From: Euryarchaeota archaeon UBA130
Lineage (GTDB): Archaea > Thermoplasmatota > Poseidoniia > Poseidoniales > Thalassarchaeaceae
Direction: 5' to 3'
Length of the DNA: 45,147 nucleotides
NCBI GenBank assembly: GCA_002505775.1
Contig: DAVY01000017.1
Span: 1 to 45,147, forward strand
The stretch's first letter is position 1, and the number at the start of each line of letters is the position of its first letter. The position numbers were made by a program, and so were the translations under genes. Positions 24,601-32,613 of this stretch are shown here, one piece after another. Under the pieces are notes generated by a model that saw nothing but the letters and a program-made list of their open reading frames with translations, searched no databases and was not told the origin of the DNA.

Positions 24601-25080
24601 CAGGCCTCCATCCACCATTCCAATCAGCTGAATACCTCCTGTTAGGAATCCAGTCTCATCGATAGCACTGTGGGACATGTTTGGAGTCCATGTTATTTGT
24701 TGAACGACCGATTGTTGACCTGAAAGTGTCATGTTAGAAATGAACTCGTCAATCATGAAACCAACTGGGTGCCAAATTTGCAGTGAAGCGTCTGCATATG
24801 CAGGCTGACTTGAGGTCCCGGCTTGTGTGAATGTTACCTCAATCTGTATCTCCTGTCCCCTAATGACATATTCCTCGATACTACCATCTGGCTGTGACCA
24901 CTCCATTGCAGAGACAGAGCCGGTTCCTATCTCTATTGACGTAACTTCGAAGTCGATTAGCGACTTGGCTTGAACGGAAGATTGTTCATCCTGATCAAGT
25001 TGTCCTGACCCACCTAGAATAGGGGCCATTGAGGTCACAATAAGCAAAGAGCACAATAGCAGGGGAGATACGATACGCAT
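21616..25080 (-). CDS. Large secreted, membrane-anchored surface protein
   Basis: 1154 residues. A signal peptide spans about 1-25 (SPLLLCSLLIVTSMAPILGG). The outside part has a calcium-binding-like repeat near residue 190 (CGDTDGDGVNDCPNTPY), a region resembling a lectin-like or jelly-roll domain, and several repeats of CARDB/NEW3-like immunoglobulin-type modules (patterns such as VNNGNSEEAFDLYLDTNW and IINNGNVDDAFYVNF). A single membrane segment (about 1038-1060, LFLLVGIVAIMAILVVAIRT) precedes a Pro- and acid-rich cytoplasmic tail that ends in GWTMEQWAHYGQRWLDQQ. The specific ligand is unknown. It is divergent from the next gene across 141 bases. Confidence 0.8.
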   Translation of the reverse strand: MRIVSPLLLCSLLIVTSMAPILGGSGQLDQDEQSSVQAKSLIDFEVTSIEIGTGSVSAMEWSQPDGSIEEYVIRGQEIQIEVTFTQAGTSSQPAYADASLQIWHPVGFMIDEFISNMTLSGQQSVVQQITWTPNMSHSAIDETGFLTGGIQLIGMVDGGLADDNQGNNDLMRLMPVAIWQDSMENGFCGDTDGDGVNDCPNTPYANEPIWVGGGYEADGSLSADPDTYGHWRMIDSDDSLDGEKHWRVARDGSDYASNRHDRLWWGWFTPFQNCDDPGHGLGYGIQDLSLSEKYGSRFCKMNLRGFDYLSMQMVTYAWGQMGTGDSVSIEADASSSVESFNYTEIGLSPVEYDWSMSVWNMTGMHRTGEYNLAFKFDSDSSQASGGIAIDSFLLFAIERVPQYTVDVDCDDPLPNAYLVVPAEVKSLYCRITNNGYVDVTLRLFTEVSNESWMFGYPIRIDSNNPTDHDNFVVTDVVKALDTTDVWFNITIPDGANVQEMMWFVDINDGTTNSTKATIGLPEVRGIPLSVQAAYSCKLEPETLAYPDATILPGNNATIPMKFKNTGNQIATWNLGATFADTTWGPENVEWYDDEGQMITSLDLAINEELDLFAKILTPSEIPPGIYQITLIASGRAPAQFMSTPMIEIEVPVLYDIDLIPFSIQYDAPADGVFRSIEVMLVNNGNSEEAFDLYLDTNWRLGATLNTDRTLGITPFGGDSTFFLMLPMPYGLEPETYEIKIIARSVTDPSYEVSKRVYLTIPETNLVEVEDLNMLEEVFRGGDAPRTVNWEIINNGNVDDAFYVNFDHLPDVSAEAINLVSDSNGLRTPYIESGGSYNVTVTYSFGDDAFGDRTISMIATSKESQASDVVVSGTGKAEFHVGDQGWIELLPPNDVTVTEADNDLELTFSVKNDHPSDAQLVRTDVDRDSDLFFNIVNARIEQEDRDFVLDVNTTRLVVVTLEITEENLASLPQDSMTFELTLDVDSDIDKISRTVMITLERPVPIEDGVSAGEAAWLGGNILFLLVGIVAIMAILVVAIRTMKTATSPLEEISTLDDYEMSVPGGILSSGSLPEMPPLPSSDEVANSMYGGSREIFNQPPPPIHQAEESDASEEETPDENHDVMPPLPESGLPEGWTMEQWAHYGQRWLDQQDDQ

Positions 25081-25221
25081 ACTTACACAATTGGGGGCTA
25101 AGTAACATGTATGAAGGTTGGGACAATGCGTTCAACCTCTGAATTAAACGAGTTGCGTTTGGCAAATTGGTTTCAGAAGAGTACTCAATGGCCAGAAACC
25201 CAGTGAAGAGCTTATGGTTGC

Positions 25222-26325
25222 ATGCGTGCCCGTGTTGTCATGAGTGAAGATGAGTCATTGAAAAACAGGCTTACTCTGTCTTTGCTCGTGTTCCTCCAGG
25301 TAACTCTGATACCTATTTTCGGATTCTCGACTAGGTATCTTCTGGATATAGACAGGAATAACTTCTCCGTGGCTGTCGAGACAGAGCTGATAGAATGGAT
25401 TATTGTTTCTGGCGTTCTCTATGGTGTCTTTTCCCTGTTTCTTGCTCTGGCTCTAGGAGGATTCAGACCATATTTTGTCATCAACAGAGGCGGGCTCGCA
25501 TCATTTCTTGGGCTCAGGACTAGGAAGGGCGATCCTGAGCTTGTTGACAGATCCAGGTTATCCGTAAGCTCTAGCCCATATGGGAAAATGGCGAGGTTGG
25601 TAGACAGACGTGTTTCGAGAGATGGATATGATCTGATTGCGGTCCATGGAGGACTGCAATTAATTGCCGTCCCTCTGCAGATTATCCTCATAGCTGTTCC
25701 TTTGGCGATTATAGAGGGTTTTCCAAGCTCGTTAATCAAGCCCGGGACGGCTTTCCAGCTCGGGATGGCTGGATATCTAGCATCATTGTGGATTGCTATG
25801 AGGATTCAACCCCTCATTTCTAAGCATTTGGTGGGCATGGCATCTGTACTTAGAACCGTGATTTGGAGGTTTTCTATTTTCTCATGGGTGCTCCCTATTG
25901 TGATTTTTTGGTATACTGCAAGGTTGCTCCTAGTTTCCTCTCTTGGATGGTTGGAGCTTGACTACAGTGATTGGAATGACTTGCAGATAGATGCCTTCGT
26001 TCTGAATCTGGTATCTCCTAACGCGGAAGTCCCCAAGGGAGCGGTTATTGATTTTCTAATCGCAATATCAGTACTTCCTCTGGCCACCTTCACATCTATC
26101 TCTGTCTTGGGGGGCTCGAACGGGCTTCCAGATTGGATGTTGGGTGCCGAAGATCGTCTGGAAAACCTACAGATGCATTCTCTTGGGGCCCCGGAGGACT
26201 CCGATGAAACACCTACTTTGGAAGATCTTGGAGTGTCAAGCATCATCTCCGAAAGAGAGGATAGCGAGGAGGGAGAAATGATCGACCTTCCGTTCGAGTT
26301 ATTCGGCGGGAGCAAGGAAGAATAA
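25222..26325 (+). CDS. Membrane protein of unknown function
   Basis: 367 residues, not recognised. About six hydrophobic segments are visible (LTLSLLVFLQVTLIPIFGF, EWIIVSGVLYGVFSLFLALA, LQLIAVPLQIILIAVPLAII, QLGMAGYLASLWIAMRI, RFSIFSWVLPIVIFWYTARL, AVIDFLIAISVLPLATFTSI), and the last 70 residues form an acidic soluble tail. ATG codons at 25222 and 25240 are both possible starts. Its end overlaps the end of the convergent small ORF by 27 bases. Confidence 0.75.
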   Translation: MRARVVMSEDESLKNRLTLSLLVFLQVTLIPIFGFSTRYLLDIDRNNFSVAVETELIEWIIVSGVLYGVFSLFLALALGGFRPYFVINRGGLASFLGLRTRKGDPELVDRSRLSVSSSPYGKMARLVDRRVSRDGYDLIAVHGGLQLIAVPLQIILIAVPLAIIEGFPSSLIKPGTAFQLGMAGYLASLWIAMRIQPLISKHLVGMASVLRTVIWRFSIFSWVLPIVIFWYTARLLLVSSLGWLELDYSDWNDLQIDAFVLNLVSPNAEVPKGAVIDFLIAISVLPLATFTSISVLGGSNGLPDWMLGAEDRLENLQMHSLGAPEDSDETPTLEDLGVSSIISEREDSEEGEMIDLPFELFGGSKEE

Positions 26326-26538
26326 GTCCGCCAGTCTGTTCAAAAAGAACCATCCTGAGCCAATAATGAGTCCAAACATCGCTGGATTTGGCCCGTCCGA
26401 CCATAGCAGGAATCCCGCCAGAGTGCCTATGATGGCAGATGAGGCTATTTCATACGGGGAGCCTAGCTTATCTCTTGCCAGGCTGGGGGCGTACCATGAA
26501 GCAACGGCGGAAAGAAAGATAATTAACGCAGAAATCAA
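26299..26538 (-). CDS. Small membrane protein of unknown function
   Basis: 79 residues with two or three hydrophobic segments (MISALIIFLSAVASWYA, IASSAIIGTLAGFLLW, AMFGLIIGSGWFFLNRL). It fits the space between the convergent membrane protein and the aminotransferase start on the same strand, nine bases downstream of the aminotransferase stop, so it may be co-transcribed. No family recognised; its reality rests on context and hydrophobic pattern. Confidence 0.55.
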   Translation of the reverse strand: MISALIIFLSAVASWYAPSLARDKLGSPYEIASSAIIGTLAGFLLWSDGPNPAMFGLIIGSGWFFLNRLADLFFLAPAE

Positions 26539-26547
26539 GAAAATTCC

Positions 26548-27729
26548 TCAGTCTCCCCGTAATTTGGCGAGAGTCTTTTCAACCCTATCCATGCCTCTCG
26601 AGATATCATCCCTTGAAATCGTGTAAGCGAATCTCAGATGTCCCTCTCCAGCCGACCCAAAAGCGGTTCCCGGAGAACACAATACGCCCCCTTCCAAGAG
26701 CGACATGGCGATTTCCTCACTGTTCATCCCGGGGACATCGACCTTTGGAAAAACGTAGAACGCACCTGTGGGAACGTGGCATGTAACACCTGGCATCGCG
26801 TTCAGCCTTTCGCAGATTAGGTCCCTACGATTCTTGAACTCAGACCTCATAGACTCGGGATAATCCGGAGCTTTCTCAAGAGCCTCAAGAACAGCATGTT
26901 GCATGGCGTCATTGCTACAGGCGGTGACATAGTACTGCATTTTTGTCAATTGCTCCATTGCCTGTTGATCGGGGGATAGAAGATACCCAATTCTCCATCC
27001 AGTCATGGCAAATGTCTTCGAGAATGATTGTACCATAATCACCTTGTCATAACCTGCACCGATGAATGATACATGAGGGGCGTCGTAGACAATTCTGTCA
27101 TACACCTCATCTGAGATTATCCAGAGATCGTTCCTTTTGGCAAATTCGACTAACTCGTCTCTTTGCTCGGGGTTAACATTCCCCCCGGTAGGATTACTTG
27201 GGAAATTGTACAGTATCGCTACTGTTGAGGAATTAACTCTCTCCTCCAAGTCTTTTATGGTAGGGACGAAGCCATTCTCAAACCTACATGGATATAGGTT
27301 TGGGGAACCACCGCATATTTCGACATCTGGGGGGTAAAGTGGAAAGTATGGCTCAGGGATTAAGACATTGTCGCCCGGGTTTACTAATGCTAGAAATATG
27401 TCCAAGAGTCCGTTCGTACCACTCATGGTGATACATACGTTGGACTCATCCAAATCTGGCACTAGATGGTGCCAGAGAGATGCTATTTTGGACCTCAACT
27501 CCGGGTGGCCAGCAGTGGTGGTATACTTGTTCCTTCCATCCCTCATTGCCTTGTCAAATGCATCAATGGCTAACTGGGGCGGTTGGAAGTCTGGCTCGCC
27601 TAAGCCAAACTGGATTGCATCGTCTCCGGCCATGTCAAACATACGTCTGACCCCAGTTGGACGAATGCTGTTAGCCCGGTCGGAGAAGCGCACCATGTGC
27701 ATTTGAGAGACGACATAGGATTTGAACAA
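26548..27729 (-). CDS. Class I pyridoxal-phosphate aminotransferase (aspartate aminotransferase-like)
   Basis: 393 residues in this reading; a start at the internal ATG 27699 (MHMVRFSDRANSIRPTG) is equally credible. Fold type I aminotransferase that moves the amino group between an amino acid and 2-oxoglutarate. FGLGEPDFQPP near the N terminus, NFPSNPTGGNVN and the PLP-lysine motif SFSKTFAMTGWRIGYLLSP are all intact, and the C-terminal HLRFAYTISRDDISRGM carries the arginine that binds the substrate carboxylate. The exact substrate cannot be told from the sequence. Confidence 0.9.
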   Translation of the reverse strand: MFKSYVVSQMHMVRFSDRANSIRPTGVRRMFDMAGDDAIQFGLGEPDFQPPQLAIDAFDKAMRDGRNKYTTTAGHPELRSKIASLWHHLVPDLDESNVCITMSGTNGLLDIFLALVNPGDNVLIPEPYFPLYPPDVEICGGSPNLYPCRFENGFVPTIKDLEERVNSSTVAILYNFPSNPTGGNVNPEQRDELVEFAKRNDLWIISDEVYDRIVYDAPHVSFIGAGYDKVIMVQSFSKTFAMTGWRIGYLLSPDQQAMEQLTKMQYYVTACSNDAMQHAVLEALEKAPDYPESMRSEFKNRRDLICERLNAMPGVTCHVPTGAFYVFPKVDVPGMNSEEIAMSLLEGGVLCSPGTAFGSAGEGHLRFAYTISRDDISRGMDRVEKTLAKLRGD

Positions 27730-27737
27730 GGCGGCTG

Positions 27738-29897
27738 TCAGCCCTCAACGTCATCCAAAGTTGGTTCAATTATCTCGGCAACTAGTATTGTTGAGTCATC
27801 GTCATTTCCTCTCTTCAACAGTGACTTTTCAGCTAACCTAAGGGCCGAGGTTGGAGATATAGAGCCAGTTAAAGCAATTGAGGTTGCCCAGCCTAGAGCA
27901 AATAGGACTACGGCTCCAACAATGACCGGTGAGAAGTATGAAGAGCCCGCCTTCGAGCTATTGGAACTGAACTCAGAGAAAACGGGGAGTGATCTCCACT
28001 CTCCTGATGTGGAGTGGATCTCAACGGTATGGTTCCCAGAACTCATTTTCGTGGTGTCCAAAAGTATGTGCCACATAAACGGGGTTAGGGCACCAATTTC
28101 GCTCGGAGTTGCAGAATATGTTGTTTCGAGCCACTCCCCCCCATCAATTCGGTACTCAACCCTGTCTACGCTCCCGGCTTGCCCCCAAGAATGTCCAGTT
28201 ATATTCAATAAGCCATTCTCTGATTGGTTGGTGCTGATTAGATGGTTCTGCAAACTAGGATCGATTACAGGAGTCCTTCCAGATTCCTTCAAGAATTTGG
28301 CGAGTTCGACCGAAGCAAGGGCGTCCACCATCCCATACCCGAATTCACGATTCCAATATGGGTCAATTTCTGGGGCACTGGCCTCACCCCGTCTCTCTGA
28401 TGTATGCTTCAGAATCTCCTTGATTTGCAAGGGCGTTAGATTCTCATTTGCCTCCCAAACCAGAGCCACGATTCCTGTCACTGCTGGAGCTGCGTACGAC
28501 GTTCCACTTCCGCGCCCAGTGTATGTGTTGCCTGAAGCGTCCCCTCCGATGAAATTATTACATCCACCGCTTGAGACACATCCTTCTGCTTGAATGATGT
28601 TCGTACCGGGAGCGCTGATCTCAGGAATCAATTCATTCAGCGGATTCTGATCCCCATTGTCCTTGCGTGGACCTCGCGAGGAATAGCTGGCGATGGTATC
28701 ATCATCTCTATCGACAGTGTTCTTATCGTCCGTGGAGGCGACAGTTATGGATAAGGAGGAAGCGCTCATTCCGGAAAGGCCGTCATTATTCTCTCCGTCA
28801 TTACCTGCTGCATTTGAGACTGCTACGCCTAGCTCCATTGCCTCGTCGAGGATTCTGCTGTGCATATCTGAGCCATCTGATCCACCTCCCTCATGACTAG
28901 TTATCCCCCAAGAAAGTGAGATTATATCAATGCCGTGATTTTGCTCTGGAACTCCTGGCCAAGCGTCATCTCTGTGATCTATAATCCATTGAAGACCATT
29001 CATGGCAGACTCATAGAACTCTTGCTCCAGAAGGTAGTTTTCAAAGGGTCCAGCCCCGACATCTGTCCCTATTCTTACGTCTACGAGCATTGATTCTGGG
29101 GCTGCTCCGTAATAATCTGTCTGGGTGCCATCAGCGTCTAACCCATTAGCACTGGCCATCCCCATGCAGGCTGTTCCATGCTGATTCCCATCATCGGGGT
29201 CGAAGGAGCCGTCATCTTGCCTGCCTCCAGCAAGTATGCATTGCGGATCGGAATGGACAAAACACACTGCATCATAACCTGCTACAAACTTACCGTTAAG
29301 ACCAGGGTGTTCATTGTCCACACCTGTGTCCACCATGGCTATGTTGATTCCCTCTCCGGAGACTCCCAGGTCCCATGCACCAATTGGGTATTCAGTAGAG
29401 TTCCTAGCCTTGACGGCCGGAGTCTGCACATCTCCATAGAATACTAAAGATCCGTACCTCTCAACCATGACGACGCCTTCTATTTTGGATAGGTTCCAAA
29501 CATCTGAGGCATCAACATCACCGATGAGTAATGCGTCAACTACAGGTAGCTGCACGCTCACATTGTAGCCCATGGAAGACAGAAAATCGATATCACTCTT
29601 CAAGAGCCCTCTGGAGTAGGAAAGGCCGACATTCACCCTTCCTTTCTCAAATTGCAGAGAGTCATGAATCCCATTTCTGTCTGAGTCCAATGAAGTAGTG
29701 TCCCACCAATTTGAATCTGGGTCCCACCATATATCGGCCTGCAGTGGGGCATCTTCAGTATGATCCATTCCAAGTTTCTGGATATCGCTATCTGCCATGT
29801 CAGATACTTGGTGACTATCGGACGAGGCAGAGATGCTACCTATTAGTGGTGAAAGCAAAATCGACACCATAAATACGGCCACGGCAGAACGATTCAT
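27738..29897 (-). CDS. Secreted, membrane-anchored subtilisin-like serine protease
   Basis: 719 residues from the ATG at 29897, which begins a good signal peptide (MNRSAVAVFMVSILLSPLIG). The open frame extends upstream to 29984, near the 3' end of tRNA-Trp, but that part is not signal-like. An inhibitor-type propeptide precedes the S8 catalytic domain. The triad is visible as Asp in NIAMVDTGVDNEHPGL, His in DGNQHGTACMGMAS and Ser in GRGSGTSYAAPAVTGIVAL, with the oxyanion-region Asn in SNAAGNDGENNDGL. A C-terminal Ig-like part is followed by one membrane segment (VIVGAVVLFALGWATSIAL) and a 45-residue cytoplasmic tail. It probably digests proteins outside the cell, in keeping with a protein-degrading lifestyle. 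Confidence 0.93.
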   Translation of the reverse strand: MNRSAVAVFMVSILLSPLIGSISASSDSHQVSDMADSDIQKLGMDHTEDAPLQADIWWDPDSNWWDTTSLDSDRNGIHDSLQFEKGRVNVGLSYSRGLLKSDIDFLSSMGYNVSVQLPVVDALLIGDVDASDVWNLSKIEGVVMVERYGSLVFYGDVQTPAVKARNSTEYPIGAWDLGVSGEGINIAMVDTGVDNEHPGLNGKFVAGYDAVCFVHSDPQCILAGGRQDDGSFDPDDGNQHGTACMGMASANGLDADGTQTDYYGAAPESMLVDVRIGTDVGAGPFENYLLEQEFYESAMNGLQWIIDHRDDAWPGVPEQNHGIDIISLSWGITSHEGGGSDGSDMHSRILDEAMELGVAVSNAAGNDGENNDGLSGMSASSLSITVASTDDKNTVDRDDDTIASYSSRGPRKDNGDQNPLNELIPEISAPGTNIIQAEGCVSSGGCNNFIGGDASGNTYTGRGSGTSYAAPAVTGIVALVWEANENLTPLQIKEILKHTSERRGEASAPEIDPYWNREFGYGMVDALASVELAKFLKESGRTPVIDPSLQNHLISTNQSENGLLNITGHSWGQAGSVDRVEYRIDGGEWLETTYSATPSEIGALTPFMWHILLDTTKMSSGNHTVEIHSTSGEWRSLPVFSEFSSNSSKAGSSYFSPVIVGAVVLFALGWATSIALTGSISPTSALRLAEKSLLKRGNDDDSTILVAEIIEPTLDDVEG

Positions 29898-29972
29898 TGA
29901 GCTAGCGAGAAAGAGGCCCCCAATGAAGTAAGCGCTCCCGCAATCATTGCAAATCGCAGATTGATGATATTG

Positions 29973-30161
29973 TGGTGGGGGCACTGGGATTTGAACCCAG
30001 ATCAGCGGGTGTCTCCCACTTTAGCGTGCACCCGGCAAGCGCACGCTCTCGGGTTGCGACGGGTCGGTGCTCCAGTTGGTCATCAGATCCATCAGATACC
30101 CACTCGTCGTCATTCCCGTGCAACTGGAGCCCGCGGTACTACCAGGTTATACTATACCCCC
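29973..30161 (-). tRNA. trnW: tRNA-Trp(CCA) with a 113-base intron
   Basis: The exons are 30161-30124 and 30010-29976, giving a 73-base mature tRNA; CCA is encoded at 29973-29975. Acceptor GGGGGTA pairs with TGCCCCC, D stem GTAT/GTAC, anticodon stem GCGGG/CCCGC, loop C-T-CCA-G-A, T arm CTGGG-TTCAAAT-CCCAG. The anticodon CCA reads tryptophan. The intron lies between positions 37 and 38. A bulge-helix-bulge is clear: the central helix CTCC/GGAG is flanked by the three-base bulges AG^T and AC^A, cut as expected by the archaeal splicing endonuclease. Confidence 0.95.
30011..30123 (-). ncRNA. tRNA-Trp intron carrying a box C/D methylation guide
   Basis: On the minus strand the intron contains, in order, box C ATGACGA (30113-30107), a spacer, box D' CTGA (30095-30092), box C' CTGATGA (30086-30080), the guide CCAACTGGAGCA (30079-30068) and a box-D-like CCGA (30067-30064). 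The guide pairs with CTCCAGTTG across the 5' exon-intron junction, and the fifth base before the final box pairs with C34 of the anticodon, exactly the rule for 2'-O-methylation. The first guide (GAGTGGGTAT) pairs imperfectly with the 38-44 region. A similar intron guide is known from Haloferax tRNA-Trp. Confidence 0.75.
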
Positions 30162-30226
30162 GTAGGAGTAACCCTGCGTGGGGCCACGCTCTTATGATGG
30201 TCACGGTCCAGGAAGTCCTAAATCTG

Positions 30227-32566
30227 TCACAGGCCAACTTGTAGCATCATTACGATTAGACTGATTAGCATCCAGAGGCCAAACACTGTTGAGGCGACTC
30301 CCCACGCTCTGGGCCTGATTCCTTTGCTCATTTGCCCTAGGATAAATGTGGTCTTTCCCAGTGATGTGGCAAGTGTCCGGACAATGGTAACTACCATGCC
30401 AGCCGCCAAGATGAATAAGGCCAGGACTACTACTGAAGAGAATGCCCCTAGAATTCCGGATCTAGCTATGGAGCCAACACCCTGCGGAATCAAGAAGGGC
30501 GATCTGATCCAAGCTAGCCATGCCAACCAGAGCCCAAGATATGTGTCACGAATAAATTCATCTTGGCCTCTCCATCCCCTATATGATTCAGGAAGCTTAG
30601 AGTGCGCAAGTCTTGAAAGTGCCTCTATCTCAAAAATTGAGCCTTTCAATAGAGTCGACATACCATGATATATGAGTATCATTGAGAGAATTATCTCGAC
30701 CAGCAACCATGACGAGGACATTCCAATAGAGGCGAGTATTGATACTGGAACTGCCCATAACGCGAAGCCTACGGATGCAGCTGATACAGTCAGAATAGCT
30801 CCTGCGAATGGGTTCATTCCTTTTTCAGGTTCTTCCTCCTTTTGAGACGTTGGTAAAGAGAGGACCAAAAGTGGAAGAAGTGCAGTCGACAGAATCATGA
30901 TAAACAAGCCATAGGGGCCATTTCCAGAGCCTTTAAGTCCCAACTCGACAGCGTCCTTAATCTGGTTTGGAGGCATAGTACCTGGGCTCCATGATGCGAT
31001 AAAGCCTGCCGGATCTATCACTATGACTGCATCGGTGGGGCCACTAGGAAAGGCGAATCCAGTACTTGAGTCTGATTCGTCCATCAGCAGTGGCCATGAT
31101 TCGTTTATTGACTGGGCGTGCACATCGAGATTTACCGCAGAGAGCTCTCCCCCTGTGGCAATTTGAACGAATTTCACTCGGTTATCCATTATGATGCCAG
31201 CAGATTCAAAATCGTCTCTCTGATGTTCTGCATAAGGGGAGCCTGACTGGAATAGCCCCACCACGACTGCATCCGAACCATCCAGTAAATCATCTAATGA
31301 TACTGCCCCCATATCAGAATCATGTGATAATAAAATGAAGGGTGGAGCGGCCCCCCTGCCCTCGTTGGCTTCGAAGTCGATATCGGGTAGGCTTGCAGCT
31401 GGGCCTAACACTGAAAGAGCAAGCATTAGAATTACTACATAGGAAAGCAGAGGGAGTGTGGCTTCCCTGATAGAGAAGATAATCCAGAGAACTATTGAGA
31501 GTGGGACTATCACTATCGCCCAGAAGCTCCCCAGAAGTGGATCTGGTTCCTCGAATACTTCGAATCTAAGCATCCCAACAGAGTGGCATGTGTTGCTGGG
31601 GTCCTGATCGGTGAGTATGAAACAGCCGTCAATCATGTACTTTCCTGGCAACAGGGGCTTGTCGGTTGACCAAGCCCTGATTGTACGGTTGGCCTCTCCG
31701 ATTAGGGTAGTATGAGGAGTCTCGAAGTGATCTAACCTCTGATCCTCGTCTCCATTTCCGTGGACCATTTCATCCCAGTCCATGGGCCCTATGATTTCGA
31801 TTACTTGCCAATCATAGTCCGATTCCCCCCATGGCGAGAGGGGAGTAAACTGGACCCTTGCCATCCTATTCGAGTCTATTTTCACCTCTAGAGAAGGTTC
31901 CAGTATCTGTCCGTCGAGAATAATTCCAGAGCCGGCATCATATGACCCCCACCAAAGTACACCTCCCTGAAGACACTCGTGTTGGACGTCGACCCTCAGT
32001 GAAACCAAGTCTCCTGATGACAGTGTGACGTTCACGTCACTTGCCTGTACCGAGAATTCATGAGCCAGCCCGAATGACTCCTCCATAGCCAGGGAGTTAG
32101 TTGATGCCTGGGCCAATATCTGATTAGAGCCAAGGCTGAGCCACACAGTGAATGATGTTTCGGATCCGGCAGAGCCAGGGAGAATATTAGACAGGCGACA
32201 GGCATCATTCGTGGTTTCTAGAGATGCAAAAAGCCTGACTGTCACGTTTCCTTGGAATCTCAGAGACTCAGAGAGAGGTGCGGATTGGATATCAATAAGG
32301 TTAGGAGCTAGGGCGGAGCTGGTCTTGGTGAATTCCGCTCTCCCTAACGGTTCGCCTGTCAGCTTCGACCAGTTTCTATCGAGATAGGGATCGCTGAGGT
32401 CCCCTTTCAGGAACAGATTGTGCGTCGTCGGAAGCTCCCAAGTTTCACCTGGCCCTTCAGGACCCGTTGTCGACTGGCTGGCCACAAGGGGGGATACGAG
32501 CATCAATGACGCGATGAACAGAGCCGTTGGAATCACGACTCTCGACCTTAGAGGCGGCTCCAACAT
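30227..32566 (-). CDS. Multi-pass membrane protein with a cysteine-less thioredoxin-like domain
   Basis: 779 residues. A signal anchor (VVIPTALFIASLMLVSPLVA) leads into about 310 residues of outside sequence with Ig-like strands and four cysteines. Membrane segments occur near 344-366 and 368-392. Residues about 408-545 look like a TlpA/AhpC-type thioredoxin fold (SLDDLLDGSDAVVVGLFQSG, then VIVIDPAGFIASWSPG), but the active-site C-x-x-C position reads SGSPYAEH, with no cysteine. Five or more further membrane segments follow, a layout that recalls DsbD/CcdA-type proteins. Overall family not recognised. Function unknown; a redox-inactive binding role for the thioredoxin-like part is an inference. 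Confidence 0.7.
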   Translation of the reverse strand: MLEPPLRSRVVIPTALFIASLMLVSPLVASQSTTGPEGPGETWELPTTHNLFLKGDLSDPYLDRNWSKLTGEPLGRAEFTKTSSALAPNLIDIQSAPLSESLRFQGNVTVRLFASLETTNDACRLSNILPGSAGSETSFTVWLSLGSNQILAQASTNSLAMEESFGLAHEFSVQASDVNVTLSSGDLVSLRVDVQHECLQGGVLWWGSYDAGSGIILDGQILEPSLEVKIDSNRMARVQFTPLSPWGESDYDWQVIEIIGPMDWDEMVHGNGDEDQRLDHFETPHTTLIGEANRTIRAWSTDKPLLPGKYMIDGCFILTDQDPSNTCHSVGMLRFEVFEEPDPLLGSFWAIVIVPLSIVLWIIFSIREATLPLLSYVVILMLALSVLGPAASLPDIDFEANEGRGAAPPFILLSHDSDMGAVSLDDLLDGSDAVVVGLFQSGSPYAEHQRDDFESAGIIMDNRVKFVQIATGGELSAVNLDVHAQSINESWPLLMDESDSSTGFAFPSGPTDAVIVIDPAGFIASWSPGTMPPNQIKDAVELGLKGSGNGPYGLFIMILSTALLPLLVLSLPTSQKEEEPEKGMNPFAGAILTVSAASVGFALWAVPVSILASIGMSSSWLLVEIILSMILIYHGMSTLLKGSIFEIEALSRLAHSKLPESYRGWRGQDEFIRDTYLGLWLAWLAWIRSPFLIPQGVGSIARSGILGAFSSVVVLALFILAAGMVVTIVRTLATSLGKTTFILGQMSKGIRPRAWGVASTVFGLWMLISLIVMMLQVGL

Positions 32567-32613
32567 GTGACTCGCTGCAGGCTATGGCGTTCAAACCCAA
32601 CGGCTAACAGTTC

